From the NCBI GenBank assembly GCA_018287875.1, contig JAGVVL010000003.1, forward strand, positions 34,263 to 98,262: a DNA stretch of 64,000 nucleotides, read 5' to 3'. This DNA comes from Nigrospora sphaerica (taxonomy: Eukaryota; Ascomycota; Sordariomycetes; Amphisphaeriales; Apiosporaceae). Positions 11,755-23,536 of the stretch are shown here, in pieces. The notes beneath the pieces are model-generated. The model had not been told where the DNA came from. It was given only the letters and a program-made list of their open reading frames with translations, and ran no database searches. Position 1 is the stretch's first letter. Every line of letters starts with the position of its first letter. The translations under genes and the position numbers were made by a program.

Positions 11755-12280
11755 AGCTAGCCTACCTACCACCGCACCACCTTTAGCACCGCGCCACTTT
11801 TCCCACTAAAATCGGAGAAAAGGAGACAAAAGAACTCTCCGAGTTTATTAATAACTAAAGCGTTTATTAGTGTTATTCTATCTTAAATTATAAAGAGGTA
11901 TAGATAATAAATATAAATCTTTTTTTAAAAATTTTCATATAAAAAACTTTTAAGTAATAGGTTCATTAAGTACTTTTAAATATTTTTTATGTATAAAAAG
12001 TACTTATGTAGTATTTCTTTATAATCATTTAAAAAAAATAAAGTATTAACGTACGTGTTATATAAGCGACGCACTTTTCAGCACCTTTATGATAACTTAA
12101 TTAATTACGCAACCACAACGCCTTAAATCAATTTAAACTAATCGGAATCCAACTCTCCGGATGTTTCTATATCTGTCACGGTTCAAGGAACGAAGGATCT
12201 GTTGATGACCCAAAGGTTCTATTGAGATGCGAAAACTACAGGTGAAGAGGAAAAGAAGAGGAGGAACAGGCTCCTCTCAG

Positions 12281-14307
12281 TCACTGTTTGGCAGGAATAT
12301 ATCCAGCCAGCGGCGGTACGTACCGCCAGGCAGCGGTAAGTCGTCCATGCGTTGCCATGCCCTTGTACCTATGTACCCATGCCGTAACAATATCCATTTT
12401 ATATGTGCGTGCATTATGCCCGGCCGTTCCGCAGATGCCACACCGCCGCCCGCGTGGCTCTGACCTTGTTACGCGACCACTCCTTGTGCGCGTTTCCTCT
12501 CCTAACTGCGTATTCATGTCTTTCTAATCAAAAAGACCTTAAGCCTCGCCAATTTTAAGTGTTCCTCCTTACTGTAGATGGGTCTTTTTCGCTCTCCGAC
12601 GTTTTACAAGGCTAGAATTCGCCTCTCGAAGCGTCTTGACCTCCGCCTATAGAAGGGCATTCTCGTGTATGATCGCTATCGCACCCTTCGTAAACTAGTC
12701 CACTGCCGATAAAATCGGTGTCAGAGAGCTTCCTTAATAACGGTGGACTCGATTTTTAATAAAATCAGTCTACGAAGTCGCCTTGGTTAGGTTATACAGC
12801 ATTTAAGAGGTCTATAAGACGCTCGCGGCCGAAAGGCTTCCAGTGGGCGAAGGTGTCGATAACTTTATATCTAGCTTTACGAGCACTCTATCTAGGTTTA
12901 AAGGGATTAAACTGGCTCCGGAAAATCTAGTCTTAATATTATTAAATGTGAAAACCTTTAAAAAGGCGGCTTAAAAGGCGATTAAAAACTCGGCTTTAAT
13001 AATATAGTTAATAAGTGACTTTATAAACCCTTTAATTTTATAACTATATATCCGCTTTAATAAGCTAAAATACCCTACATTAAGTATCTAAAATAAATAC
13101 AATAAGTATAGAGATATAGAGACCGTCACGACGTTCTTCTTTTTATAAAAAGCCTGGAATTCGGCTGAAACGTAGCTCTTGTGCCCGTTAATTATTAATA
13201 AACAATATTGGCCTGTTATATACAACGATGTATGTTTATCGAAATGCCGAATCCAGTCTAGACCGGTCTTATTATCGGCCTATCTATTCTGGGTCGGTTT
13301 GATTACCTAATCGCACAGGAGAGTGCTATCGGCGTACTAATTAGCGAGGTGGTAGGCGCCCTTTACTACGATGAACAGCAGGACACATCAGCTATCGGAA
13401 TAGACGCCCTAGATCACGGTAACCCATTCCCGATTGCTAGGCTAGACCTTTTTCGCTTTTCGCTCCGATCGGCGCCAGTCACGACTATTAAGGATATGAT
13501 TTGACCCATCATAAAGCCGGTCTTATCGAAGTTGTAAATATCCTTACTTTAGATACTGTCAAGGAGCGGGCAGGCAGGCGGATAACGGAGTCGATTCAGG
13601 TTCTATGCTACAGGTCCAGGTTCCTATTCTGTCGGTACAGGTCAGGCTTGGTGGACAGGACGTAGCTTGAAGAGCTACAACTGAAGTCTCCTCGGTCGCA
13701 GACTTCTTATCTAAATCCCCAACGGAGGTCCGTACCGAGCGGTCTTGACAGAACTCCATCACGGGACGACTAATCCGTAGCCAGTTTAGGATGTCTCAGA
13801 GGCTGCCCTGTGCCGGTACGGTCTGTCACGGTCCACCCCGTGACAGATACCGTACTTAACCTTCAGGTTCGCGAAAAGCGCGAACCAGCTTACGATTTTC
13901 TTAAGATCCTTACAGAGGGCCCTCTAGTAGTCGTATACACGAGAGAAACGCGTTCGGAGGTCTAGTTGTCGCTTAACGAAGTTCGAGGCCTAACGCGTGC
14001 CGACACGTGACGTATCGCGCGACTCGGTAATAACATTGGCCATATCTTCCATATCACGGAGTCGCGGCGTAAATCCTCGCGTATCCAGGTCCAGTATGTA
14101 TCTAATAAGCGTCCCCTCTTTTAATTCGGAGAGACGACTATTGTTGGCTTGTAGGTCGCGTCGGGCGCTTCTTCCGTTCATTCTATAGCGGACGGTTAAT
14201 TCGGCGACGTTAAAGATAGATACAGCGTGTCGTACTATAATCTTAGGGTCTTTTTGAATTGCCTGAATAGTAAGATTAATCTGAGACTCGCTAGAACTTT
14301 GTGCCAT
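12281..14307 (-). pseudogene. pogo/Fot1-like DDE transposase, RIP-inactivated
   Basis: The start (14307) is intact for 105 codons: an N-terminal helix-turn-helix region followed by YILDLDTRGFTPRLRDMEDMAN, the usual CENP-B-like DNA-binding half. Translation then stops at a TAG where related proteins have Trp. Downstream the frame still reads the catalytic region with several stops: IYNFDKTGFMMG (first Asp near 13535), then EWVTVI, GAYHLAN and LDWIRHFDKHT down to about 13230. At the far end a zinc-knuckle-like CGICGTAGHNARTY (about 12400-12450) matches the C-terminal knuckle of this family with the last Cys changed to Tyr (TGC to TAC). The stops are TGG-to-TAG or CAG-to-TAG changes, the RIP signature. 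Confidence 0.75.
13557..13845. repeat. solo LTR, 289 bp, inside the Fot1-like transposase
   Basis: Starts TGTCAAGG and ends CCGTGACA (TGTCA/TGACA inverted ends), flanked by a perfect 5-bp duplication GATAC (13552-13556 and 13846-13850). It interrupts the transposase frame between KYGI and the DIYNFDKTGF block. It is unrelated in sequence to the 323-bp gypsy LTR, so it marks a different LTR family. Confidence 0.75.
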
Positions 14308-14952
14308 ATTAAATGGTGGAGGAAATCGAAGATAAAGTTGGAACAGTCGAGATTCATGGAATGTACGTCGCTCGTATGACTGCGTCGCTCGTATGACACG
14401 TACGTTATTATATTTAAAAAAACCTTTTATTTATACGTCTTAGTCCTTTATTTATTATGTTTTTGTCGCGAGACGAGCCTATTGTCACTAACAAGCCTAC
14501 CAGGTCACGTAACTTTATGTAAGCTCAAGAGCCTAGCCTGTCAGGCGGGCTACAGAGCTACTATATCTACGTCTGGATCCTTAGATAGTTTTCCTTTGTT
14601 TTTCCTAACAAGAACAACTAGAACCTCGTTCCTCACGTCTCCTGAAGTGCGACAGTTTTACTCACTAGGTTTTAATATATTCCCCTCCGATTCTAATGCG
14701 GAATTAGTGCGGTGTTAGGTGTGATGCGGTGGTAGCTAGGCTAGCTTATTCTCACTGTAGGCGGTCGGGTACCAAGGTGGTAACTCAACCTTCTGACACT
14801 ACACCACACCGATACCGACTCGCGCATGCCTTTGCGCCTTTAAGCATCTGGAGATATTGTTGAATTGCGTTTCGGATAAACACACTCAGAATAACTATCT
14901 GTTCGAGAATTAAGAGGCATGTTGAGAGTAGTCTACCAGTTTTCCATCAGTA

Positions 14953-16881
14953 TCACTTTGAGTGCCACCAAGCACACCGAGTGGCATTGACGCCGCTTCT
15001 ACTAATCGAAGCACCTTTGCCACTGATATTCACCACGGCCTCCTCGGAGCCCCAGCGAGGGAATTTCAAGCCAGCATGAGTCCACGTTTTTGGGATACCT
15101 GTTATGACGAAGCTAGCAATAGCCTCTTGCAGGGCCGTTTTAGCAGGGGTGTCGCGTGGCAGTGTCGTATTGTGGTCGTCAAACGTATATTTGAGATCTT
15201 GTGTGTGTATACCAGGCGAGACACTGAATTCATCTGTTTCCATTTGTCAGCCAGTGGTGTTCCCCCAACGTGGACAGACGGCTTTGTTCATGAGGCTAAA
15301 GGGGGTGGGGGACGGGGGAAAGGGTGGATGCATGTAGAGGAACGTACAAGCAAAGGTACTTCCTTCAAGAGCTTGGTTCGCTAAAAGGAAGCTGCAGTCG
15401 ATGATAGCCTCGCCCCAGAGCGCCATCTGGCGTGTAGCTTGGTCAAAGTAATCCAGAGAGCCATCAAATCGGGGCGGATAGAGAGTTTCGGCCAAGTGGT
15501 CGACATCGGAGCTCGATAACCCGGCAATCGACTGCGAAACCCAACGGCGAAAGTCGGCTTCCGTTACCACTGTGGGGTCGAATGCGAAACCACCTTCAAA
15601 GGAATTCTTTGCTGTCATGACCTCGACATGGCGGTCGAAGGCACCAGTTCTGAACATGGCGCCGATCTCGGTCGGAACATAAAGCCCATCGACCACAGGT
15701 CCATGCAGGTACGTATTCGCGGGGGCGGCACCGATGTGTCTCTGGTTCCCGAGAATAATATCTCGCTCTGGTAGCTCCCGGGCTTGTTCAAGTGTATCGA
15801 CACCCAAGGTCTTAAGGAAAGCGTCATATGCCCCCTCGTACGCCACGCCGCGGGGGATCGTGGCCGGACTTTGGGAGATGATCTGCGCAAAAGGGGCGCT
15901 GCCGTCCGTTCCGCCGTGTGCCGTCATGTGATAAAATGTTGAACCGCCGCCAGCCGACTCCCCCATTACCGTCACGCGGCTGGCGTCGCCTCCAAATGCA
16001 CCGATGTATTGTTGTACCCACTCGAGGGCCAATCGTTGGTCCAGAAGGCCGGCGTTGAGGGCACCATCGGCAGCAACCTCGGGCCCCGCTAGGAAACCGA
16101 GAGCACCGAGTCGGTAGTTGAGAGCAACAAAGATCATTCCATCATCATTATACTCCTTTGCTTTATCTAGCAAGCCGTCTGGGTTCATAGAAGGATTCGG
16201 ATGGCCCGTTTTCGCACCCAAGGCGAAGCCGCCACCGTGTATCTGGAGGGACTTATCAGTACTCCTTCATCTGTGATAACTGTATCTAGAACGGTTGAAC
16301 AGACCCAAACAAGCACAGGCGCTCCAGCTGACTTGGTGTCATGGCGCGAACGATGGAATATGGGTGCCGGGACGTGTACGTCAAGGAATAAACAATCTTC
16401 AGAAGTTTTGTCGTTCATTGACTCCAGTAGCGTTGGCGGTGGGGAGGTAACGATGTCGTGCACCCACGCCTTCAGGCTGAATGGAGCAGCGCCTGTGTAC
16501 TTGCCGATGGGAAGGTACGCTTTGGCTTGCCACAGTGGTACGCCTTGGGGCAAGCCCTGTATTGTGAACCGTCTTGTATAATGGATCGGTCAGCCAGAGG
16601 GGGCAAGGGGGCCCGGAAGCGCAACTCTTTGGTGGGCGCTTGACCGTAGCGGATGTTCACAAAATTGAAAATGTTGGTGGTAGAGTTGTAAGCTGAGGCT
16701 CTATGCAGTTCCTGGCGTTGTTCTTAGTATACAAAAGGAACCGGGGGGAGGGGCATATCGGGGTTCTTACGTAGCCAAGGTCAACAACTGGCAGGTTTCT
16801 CGTATCATGATCCGGATGAGGACACGTCAGAACGCTTCGGGCCGCAAACACAACGAGTGAAAAAAGTGTATAGAAGAACAT
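14953..16881 (-). CDS. secreted type-B carboxylesterase/lipase, three introns, one frameshift
   Basis: Secreted serine ester hydrolase. Exons run 16881-16771 (signal peptide MFFYTLFSLVVFAARSVLTC), 16711-16305, 16242-15348 and 15233-14953. The introns at 16712-16770, 16243-16304 and 15234-15347 keep the frame and restore family motifs: DLGYELHRAS after intron 1, the oxyanion-hole HGGG directly after intron 2, and AYEFSVSPGIHTQDL across intron 3. The nucleophile is Ser in GESAGGG, the acid probably Glu in NSFEGG, and the base His in GIHTQDL. A single missing C in the run near 16548-16551 (ACPK for expected ACPQGVPLW) breaks exon 2; everything else is well conserved, so a sequence error is as likely as inactivation. 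About 560 residues, normal for the family. Substrate unknown. It starts 200 bp from the nested transposons on its 3' side. Confidence 0.85.
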
Positions 16882-17619
16882 TGTGAAGAACTTTGTCGAT
16901 AATCTAAGACAAGTCTTTGTATTAAGTTTGAATGGTTTGGTTAGGGTGAGTTCGGGTCATCAGGCAATGGGTTGACTAAGAACCGAACTTTGCTACCAGT
17001 CAACAGGAGGAGTCCTGCTGCATTATATACCAATATCTCTAGATCCTGCAAGCCTATGTAAGCTGATCTTGCTGCGGTCCTCCTTCATCAAGCAAGTACA
17101 TGGCCAAACAAGTAAATGACACAAATCACGTAGGTAAGTTAATTATACGCAATACGGGGTAAGCACTAGGTCTATCAGACGAGAAATACCTTTCCTAATG
17201 GGGACAGCCAGATCTGACGCCAAGGAAAAGGAATTGCACGGAAGTGTTTAAACCCGAGCCTAATCTTCTAAGCTTACAGCCCCGAGACTATCCGATGATC
17301 ATGATCAAATCATGACGTTTGAGGGCTTCCGCTACCTGCAGTTGGAGACAGAGTGGTGCATCGTTAGTGCTGGGACAATTCTGCACTGCGGCTGAGGTAC
17401 TGAGTAGTACGGAAAAGGTGACGTCCATAGTCCACGGCAAGGAAATTAAGAAGAAATCAAGGAAACAAAGCAGCCACACCCTATTCCTAGGTTTCCTATT
17501 AAGCGTTCATTTTAATAAGTGGTCCTATAATTCGTGGACTTATAATTCATTATGCGCGGATGCATATCATACGTAGGATAGACCAATACAGCCAAAAAGG
17601 GGGATGAGGTTGACCACCC
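16882..17619. other. intergenic; promoter side of the carboxylesterase, no gene
   Basis: No supported gene; short frames only. Confidence 0.5.
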
Positions 17620-19716
17620 CTATTTACCCTTCCGTAAGCGCTGCCTGATGAGCGAAGCCATGACGAGGGCTAGGACGGCAAACACGACTACCTGTATATA
17701 CAATCCGGTTGAGTCCATCTTGCCTGTGTTTGCCGTGACCTCGACTGATTTCACCGCATTCACGGGAGGCTTGGCAGTGGCTAGTTGTGGGAAGCACCAC
17801 ATATCATCACAGCCGACGTGGAGCTGCGCGGGAGAAAACGTGCGCGCCTCGGCCGACTTGGCTAGCACCCGGCCATTTAAATCGAGCGCCTCGGCCCGCA
17901 CTACGGGCCAGTGGTCCGGGAGGACAACGCGCGTCTCGAACCCCGTCCGCGCGTGCGTTCCCAGCGCCTCCCAGTGGTCGTCAGCGCCCGTCGTGTTTGC
18001 CGACCCGTAGACGGTCCAGCGTGCCACCTCGGTGGCGCCGTTCCAGCTCAGGTATACAGCCGTCTTGGTGCCTGCACGGCCGGCTGCATCCCGCGAAAAG
18101 GCCGCGATGGCGGGCTGGGTACGCGGGCGGCCATCCCACGCCGCCGTCTTGTGCGCGCGGTACAGCGCGGGCGCGGGCGCGTCCCGCAGGCATGCCTCGA
18201 ATACGGGCCGGTTATCAGCCGTGTACTCGGCCAGACAGCCCGTGTTGCCCCACGAGATCAAAACGTTGCCGTTCTCGAGGATCTGCATGCTGCCCGCCAG
18301 CTGGGCCTTGTGAGGCGTGGCCGGGCTGTGGTACTCGGCCTGAACCGACGCCATGCGCGCGTGCTCGTCCACCTTCAGTAGGAGGCCCCGGCTGTAAGAC
18401 CGTGCCACCCGGCTCTGCGTCCGCCCGTTGTCGAAGATACTAAAGGTCAGCAGCCCGGTGTCGTTACGGAGCAGCGTCGCGTGATGCTGGTAGTAGAACC
18501 ACTCGTCTTTAACGTCACCGCTGCCCTCGTCGCTGTTGCTTGTGTCGTCACGTTTTCGCCCTGCGGCCGCGCCAGGCATCCCTCGGAATGTCGGGGTTCG
18601 CCCTCGTCCAGCGGCCCTGTGGTCATTACGAAATCCGACTTCCGCCCGCCGAGCCGCCAGATGACGGACCCGTCTCGGCCGCTGATGCGGTAGATGGCGG
18701 ACGTGTGGCGCGCACCCACCAGGTAGTCGCCGCCTTCCAGCTTCTGCACCGAGTTGATGTGGAAGTAGTCCCAGGGGTCGTTGGGCGTGACGCCGCTATA
18801 AAAGACAATGGCCGCCTCGTCTAAGGCGACATGGTCCGAGGCGGCCCACTCAAACGTGACGACACCATCGCTCAGCTGTTGCTCCTGAAAGACGGAGTCG
18901 TGCACCCAGCCAACCCGGGAATGCCGAAGCGGCTGAGATCGGCCGCGATGGGCCGATACTGCGTCAGGATGGCCGATGTTTGGTTGTCCCCGGCTAGGCC
19001 CTCCACGAGCCTCAGCTCGTGCAGGTCAACGGCGGGCGACACACCACTGAACTGGACCGCCCTCACCGTTTCGTATGACGCGTCCAGGATGAAGGCGTGG
19101 CCGCGCCCGCTTCCGCCGTCGTTGATGCTCCGCAACATGCAGAGATGGTGCTCGTCGTCATGGTGGCGGGCCGTGAGTGCATCCCGGTACTGGCACGGCT
19201 CAAAGATATAAACATGCGGACCGGAACCGGCAGCGGCGGCGAACCCGTCGCTCCCCGTCCAGACCAGGTTGCCTTCGTGGTCGTAAATGAGCGGCCCTGA
19301 GATGGCATTCTTGAACGGAGCGACGAAAAGGAAGCCTGGCGCGACTGCTGACTTGTCCAGCGTCGTCACATTGAGATAAGGGATGGCGATGTCGGGACGC
19401 TGTGTTCTCGTCTCAACACGCGTGTGCGCCTTCCTAGCTCTTTCCTGGGGGACCAACTCACCGATTTGAACGGGCTCGTGGTACGAGGCAGTAACCACCA
19501 ATCCAGCGGTTCTCTGCCGTCAGCGTCCTGCATTGCGCGAAGGAAATCGGCAGCACCCATTGGGGGACGCGGGTGAATAAAGGCCACAGAAGAGGCAGAG
19601 AAGAGCTGTTGAAACCACTGGGCGTGAGGTGCAAGCTGAAGGAGCCAGGCGAAACGAAAAGTGCTAAGGCGGAGTGGCGTATACTTGTATATTCCGCTGG
19701 ACCTGCAGGATTGCAA
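17620..19716 (-). CDS. arylsulfotransferase-family protein with C-terminal membrane anchor, frameshifted
   Basis: Fungal arylsulfotransferase (ASST-like beta-propeller, Arylsulfotrans_2 type). The first exon is open from 19716, with no good ATG near its start, so the start is unresolved. An intron at 19400-19461 (GTGAGT...ACAG) joins PFKS to RPDIAIPYLNVTT, the usual N-terminal family motif. The family pattern follows: VAPGFLFVAPF, GPLIYDHEGNLVWTG, DEHHLCMLRS, DPWDYFHINSVQKLEGGDYLVGARHTSAIYRI, SVIWRLGG, TFSIFDNG and MQILENGNVLISWG. A Cys-rich patch near the end is followed by one hydrophobic segment (YIQVVVFAVLALVMASLI) and a basic tail, so the protein is probably membrane-anchored with a lumenal or extracellular catalytic part. 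Frames shift near 18912 (PGLAG to GWVHDSVF) and near 18560-18590. The bacterial relatives move sulfuryl groups between phenols; the fungal reaction is not established. Confidence 0.75.
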
Positions 19717-20626
19717 TTGTTATTGCATATATTCGTTAATCGGAGTAATGGGAGGATGCAAATCAGACTCTTGCGGGGGCCTAAGAGTACTTACGCTATC
19801 TCTGCTATGGCCGAGGGGCGAAAGCGAGCGGCCCGCTAGTAGGTATTGGATCCGCTGTCCCATCCATGCATAAAAAGTCATAAATATTCCATATTTAGCC
19901 GCGGCTTTATTCCCATATATCAGCAGTACTGAAAAATCTAGCATTTGATGAAAAGTACATAAACTCTTCACTCTACTTTACGTAGTATATTGTATAGGGC
20001 TCACATGAGCGTGGTGCCGCTCACTTCATCGATACACGACAGGATACCTGCTCTTTCAGTGTTGAAAGCTCGTTGCAGGAGGTTTCATCCATTTATGCCT
20101 CGCACTGGTGGGTCGTCGCTACAATAGTAATCCCGCAGGACTTGCTCGACTGCTGTGCATAGAGTTCAGACCCAGGCACTGATTCGTCAGGACGCTAGGC
20201 CGGAAAAGGCCGCAGTTGCCCGTATCCGGGTCCGCCGGGGCTAAACTGGAAAAAGGGGAGTTAGCCAGGGTCAGAGGTCTCGCCGGTGTCACTGACTCGA
20301 CAACGGATCGCAGCGGTGAGGCGAAGAAGCTTGCAATAATCCGTTTTCAAGTGCTGTTCAGAAACGAATCCACCAAATTTCCTTGATTGTTACATCGAGC
20401 ACATGTCCCGTACGGATCTTGATCGAAGCGGGCGAATCATTGAAGCGGCTCACAGATGTTGAACTTCGCGCTAAGCTTTGGTCAAGAGTCATAAACTTCA
20501 TGGCAAAGTTGGCAAAGAATGGAGTTCAGCTACGAGCTATGTTAACATGGTGGTGATTCCCCAATCTCTATGGACCTGACCCCTGTGCCGTGCTGAATTC
20601 CCCGCTTAGTAGTTTGTCGCGAAATC
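19717..20626. other. intergenic, no gene recognised
   Basis: Short frames only. Contains the 5' flank of the arylsulfotransferase gene and the 3' flank of the repeat-peptide gene. Confidence 0.5.
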
Positions 20627-21106
20627 TTAGTTGCCCTTGTCCTGGGTGTAGATGTAATCAGGCTTTGCGTTGGCGCGAGCCTTGACAGCACCAGCGTCCT
20701 GGGTGTAGATGTAATCAGGCTTTGCGTTGGCGCGAGCCTTGACAGCACCAGCGTCCTGCGTGTAGATGTAATCAGGCTTTGCGTTGGCGCGAGCCTTGAC
20801 AGCATCAGCGTCCTGGGTGTAGATGTAATCAGGCTTGGCGTTGGCGCGAGCCTTAACGGCGCTGGTGTCCTGGGTGTAGATGTAGTCCGGCTTGGCATTC
20901 CCGCGCGCCTTGACTGCGCCAGCATCCTGAGTGTAGATGTAGTCGGGCTTGACGCCGGCAAGCTCAGCAGCTAGAGGCGCCATGCAATCAGCAGAGGTTG
21001 AGAGGCGCCATGTTCATGCAGTCGGCTTACCAGCAGCCTTAGGGATAGACACGGCGGTGGCCGTGGCAGCAAGGCCCAGAACCAGCAGGGAGGAAGTGAA
21101 ATGCAT
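20627..21106 (-). CDS. secreted repeat-peptide precursor, six KPDYIYTQD units, 139 aa
   Basis: Exon 1 is 21106-21031 and exon 2 is 20970-20627, joined by a 60-nt intron (GTAAGC donor, CTGAT branch, CTAG acceptor) that keeps frame. Residues 1-19 are a signal peptide (MHFTSSLLVLGLAATATAVS). After a short Ala-rich linker come six copies of a 19-residue unit: core KPDYIYTQD followed by AGAVKARANA or close variants (TSAV, ADAV). The last copy ends with KGN. Cores are invariant; spacers vary at two or three positions. This is the layout of fungal secreted precursors cut into several copies of one peptide (KEP/RiPP-like). The hexapeptide YIYTQD starts with Tyr and ends with Asp, as phomopsin-type dikaritin cores do, but the usual Lys-Arg Kex2 site is absent (spacer has Lys-Ala-Arg) and no UstY-type (HxxHC) gene is seen here. 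The peptide's role is unknown. The frame is intact. Confidence 0.8.
20630..20956 (-). repeat. 57-bp coding tandem repeat (six units, last partial)
   Basis: Near-identical 57-bp units coding 19 residues each in the precursor gene. The three or four units nearest the 3' end differ by only one or two bases, suggesting recent homogenisation, while the 5' units carry more synonymous changes. Confidence 0.9.
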
Positions 21107-21871
21107 CGTGAGTGACGTATTCTGGCGAACCTTTTTCAACAGATCAACAGTGCGCTTGGGATGAAAAGAAGGTGGTGCTTTGCATCGGACGGACTACTTG
21201 ATTTATAACCGTGGCATTAGGGTCCCTGTGACCTGCAGTTGCAGCCGTCCGTACTTCTTAAGGGATGGGACAAAGAGAGGGGCCTCCAGATAGCGAGCCA
21301 ACTTCCACATGTGGGCAGGCCAGTAGCCCCAGACGCCTGAGTCGTAAGGACCCGAAAGACCAAAGGCCAAGGGGCCCGCCTAGAACCTGGCATAAAAGTG
21401 GTATCGTTTCCGCCTTAGCGCATCCAAAGCGCGTGCGGAGCTTATCATTATACACCTCTGTCAAGTATATAGGGTGCCAAGGCACCATGGTGGTTAGATA
21501 TGGCATAACAACGACATCTGGTTCTCGGCACAGCGGCTTTTCTATGCACCAATCAGACCTCTTCGCCGTAACGGTAACGCGACACTCCGTCGCGGAACCT
21601 CTGCCGGACCTGGTGGCTGAACGATAACTCCTCTGCGGTCATCCGCAACTATAAGTCGTCTGGCGGTGATAAGCTCACGTGGCCACGTAGGCCTTCTGTA
21701 CCCCGAACGCTCTGACCAGTCCGTCTCCACACAGCGTCTTTGGACGATACCAGAGGCCCCGCCTTGTACTGGTATAAAGCTAACCAACTAGGTGTAGACT
21801 GACTTGCCATTGCCGCTCGTAGCTACCACCATACTACGTACGAACCAGCCCAGGATGGCAGGCGCTTCTGC
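21107..21871. other. divergent intergenic region between precursor and P-loop genes
   Basis: Shared upstream region of two divergently read genes. Apart from the TATA motif at 21201 I see no clear operator. Confidence 0.45.
21201..21207 (-). promoter_or_regulatory. TATA box of the repeat-peptide gene
   Basis: TATAAAT on the minus strand about 95 bases upstream of the ATG at 21106. Confidence 0.45.
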
Positions 21872-22818
21872 TTGGGATCGTATAGGGCGCAACCCCTCAA
21901 GCCGAAGCCGAGAACCGATATCTTTACCCCCAATGACGGCACCATCGATCGGCGTCATAGCACGCGGCAGGTGCCCCTCGAGGTCCTTGCACTGGGCCTC
22001 GGGCGGACCGGGACAGACTGTGAGCGACGAATCCTTGTGACCCCTTGTTTTCCTGTCGTCTGACTCTCGGCGCCGCAGCCCTCCGCCTCGCCCTCGAGCA
22101 CCTGGGTTACGCCTCGCCGTACCACATGATCACGGCCAGCACGACCAACCCGCCCGATTGCCTGCTCTGGCAGGCGGCGCTGGAGGATAAGATGGCCGGC
22201 AGGGACCGCCTGACGAGGGAGCACTGGGACGCGCTGCTGGGCCACTGCGGGGCCGCGACCGACTGGCCCGTCGCCTTTTTCGCGCCCGAGCTCCTGGCCG
22301 CGTACCCGGACGCCAAGGTGATCCTCACGACGCGGCCAGTGGACGCGTGGCACGCCTCGGTGCTGGTGGCGGGCAACTGGCGCGCCACGGAGCCGTTCCT
22401 GCGCCTCCTGGCCCGCCTCGGCGATTGGGGCGCGCGCATGTACCAGCCGATGCTGCACACAGCCTGGTCCTGGTACTTCGACGGCGACTTTGCGCAGCAC
22501 GGGCAGCGTGCCTACAAGGAGCACTATGCCCTCGTCCGCGGCCTTGTGGCCCCGGACCGGCTGCTCGAGTTTGACGTCCGCCAGGGCTGGGGTCCCCTGT
22601 GTGCTTTTCTCGGCAAAGATGTACCCGACGTGCCCTTCCCCCACGTCAACGACGGCCGCATGTTCCGCTCCCGCTGCATGGGCCGGAACTGGCGGCAGTT
22701 TGGGAATGTGGCCGTCTGGTGGGCTGCCCGGGCTGCCGGCCTAGCGTGCTTGCTTGGGGTTCTACACCTCCTCGGCGTCGCCATCCCATGGTTGCCCGCA
22801 CCCGCGGCTTTTTCTTAA
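21872..22818 (+). CDS. P-loop sulfotransferase-like protein (Sulfotransfer_4 type)
   Basis: Fungal P-loop protein of the sulfotransferase-like superfamily. Exon 1 ends with the nucleotide-binding loop LEVLALGLGRTGTD. An intron at 22020-22078 (GTGAGC...GCAG) joins it in frame to SLRLALEHLGY, as usual in this family. Exon 2 (22079-22818) contains DWPVAFFAPELLAAYPDAKVILTTRPVDAW, the 3'-phosphate-binding-like block, then WGPLCAFLGKDVPDVPFPHVND and a hydrophobic C-terminus (VWWAARAAGLACLLGVLHLLGVAIP) that probably anchors it in a membrane. No in-frame ATG lies just upstream of exon 1: ATG at 21932 is one frame off, and the frame is open back to about 21839. The true start therefore needs either an upstream exon or a one-base correction. 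The enzymatic activity of this fungal family is not established. Divergent from the Tyr-rich peptide precursor and upstream of an MFS gene. Confidence 0.75.
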
Positions 22819-23536
22819 CCATAGCCATAGGGGCCCTCGCGTATCGGCCGTGCCGGTCGACATGCCGGACCCGAGGAAAAGTAATCCTTGACGATTTGTC
22901 TACCATGTGGCTACAACGATGATATACAAAAGTGCCGGTGGGCGATACTAGCCTAGCCATCAGAGTTTGAGAGGCCCGCGGACACTGTTAGTGCAGTATA
23001 CGTCGCCCGGGGTTCATTGGATGAGCCGTAAACAAAAACAAGTTTGAAGGTCCGAAGACGCCGGTGTCATGCTATTGTCACGGTGCCATCGTCCCTTAAT
23101 CCCAACGATGCTCTGCCAACCATGGTCTGGCTGTCTTCCCCCTACTTTCCAGATCCACTGTCAAAGCCCTTGGCCGCGACACTGGCTAGGCGTCATGCAG
23201 AATTCGAAATACACGGTAGGTTCCGCCCTCGGCCCCTTTTCGGCAGGGACCGGTATCGGCGCTAATCAAGCGTGCGTCATTAACCCCTGGGGGTTGTGGC
23301 GCCTCTCTGCATTAGCGTTTTGTCATTTTCTCTCTATGCAAACTTTAATCCGTCACCCGCTTTCCTGTTCTCGTGATGCTCGGTTGGCATCGCACGTGAC
23401 CGACGGCTCGTCCCGCGTTGTCTGGCTCATCCGTGGCAGCATCGTGGCTCGTGAAAGCTTGCCATGCCATGTCCTGCTAGAAAAGTGATCTTTGTCGCCT
23501 CCATACAGGTCAGCATCTCGGACCGCCGTCGTCGTC
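22819..23536. other. intergenic between P-loop and MFS genes
   Basis: No gene recognised; frames on both strands are short and without family features. Confidence 0.5.

Larger units (their letters stand above)
12049..14405 (-). mobile_element. Fot1/pogo-type transposon relic with TA duplication
   Basis: Terminal inverted repeats ACGTACGTGT(T/C)ATA...AGCGACGCA at 12049-12072 and their complement at about 14380-14405, each flanked by TA (12047-12048 and 14406-14407). The right TIR has a short tandem duplication of CGTCGCTCGTATGAC. The transposase lies on the minus strand and is full of transition-type stops. A 289-bp solo LTR interrupts it at 13557-13845. Confidence 0.75.
11755..14746. mobile_element. 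outer TIR element of a nested insertion
   Basis: Inverted ends AGCTAGCCTACCTACCACCGCA at left (11755 on) and its counterpart at right (14710-14746), about 40 bp with a few differences, flanked on both sides by TA (11753-11754 and 14747-14748). After removing the inner element (12049-14405), about 640 bp remain with no coding, so this is probably a MITE or an internally deleted Tc1/mariner-type element that served as target for a second transposon. Confidence 0.6.

Noticed and set aside
12172..13848. ATCTGTCACGG / CCGTGACAGAT as ends of one transposon
   Set aside because: The right copy is the end of the 289-bp solo LTR with its GATAC duplication, and the left copy has no matching duplication, so the pairing is coincidental.
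15247..15249. In-frame stop in the carboxylesterase
   Set aside because: It lies inside the intron 15234-15347, whose removal restores AYEFSVSPGIHTQDL.
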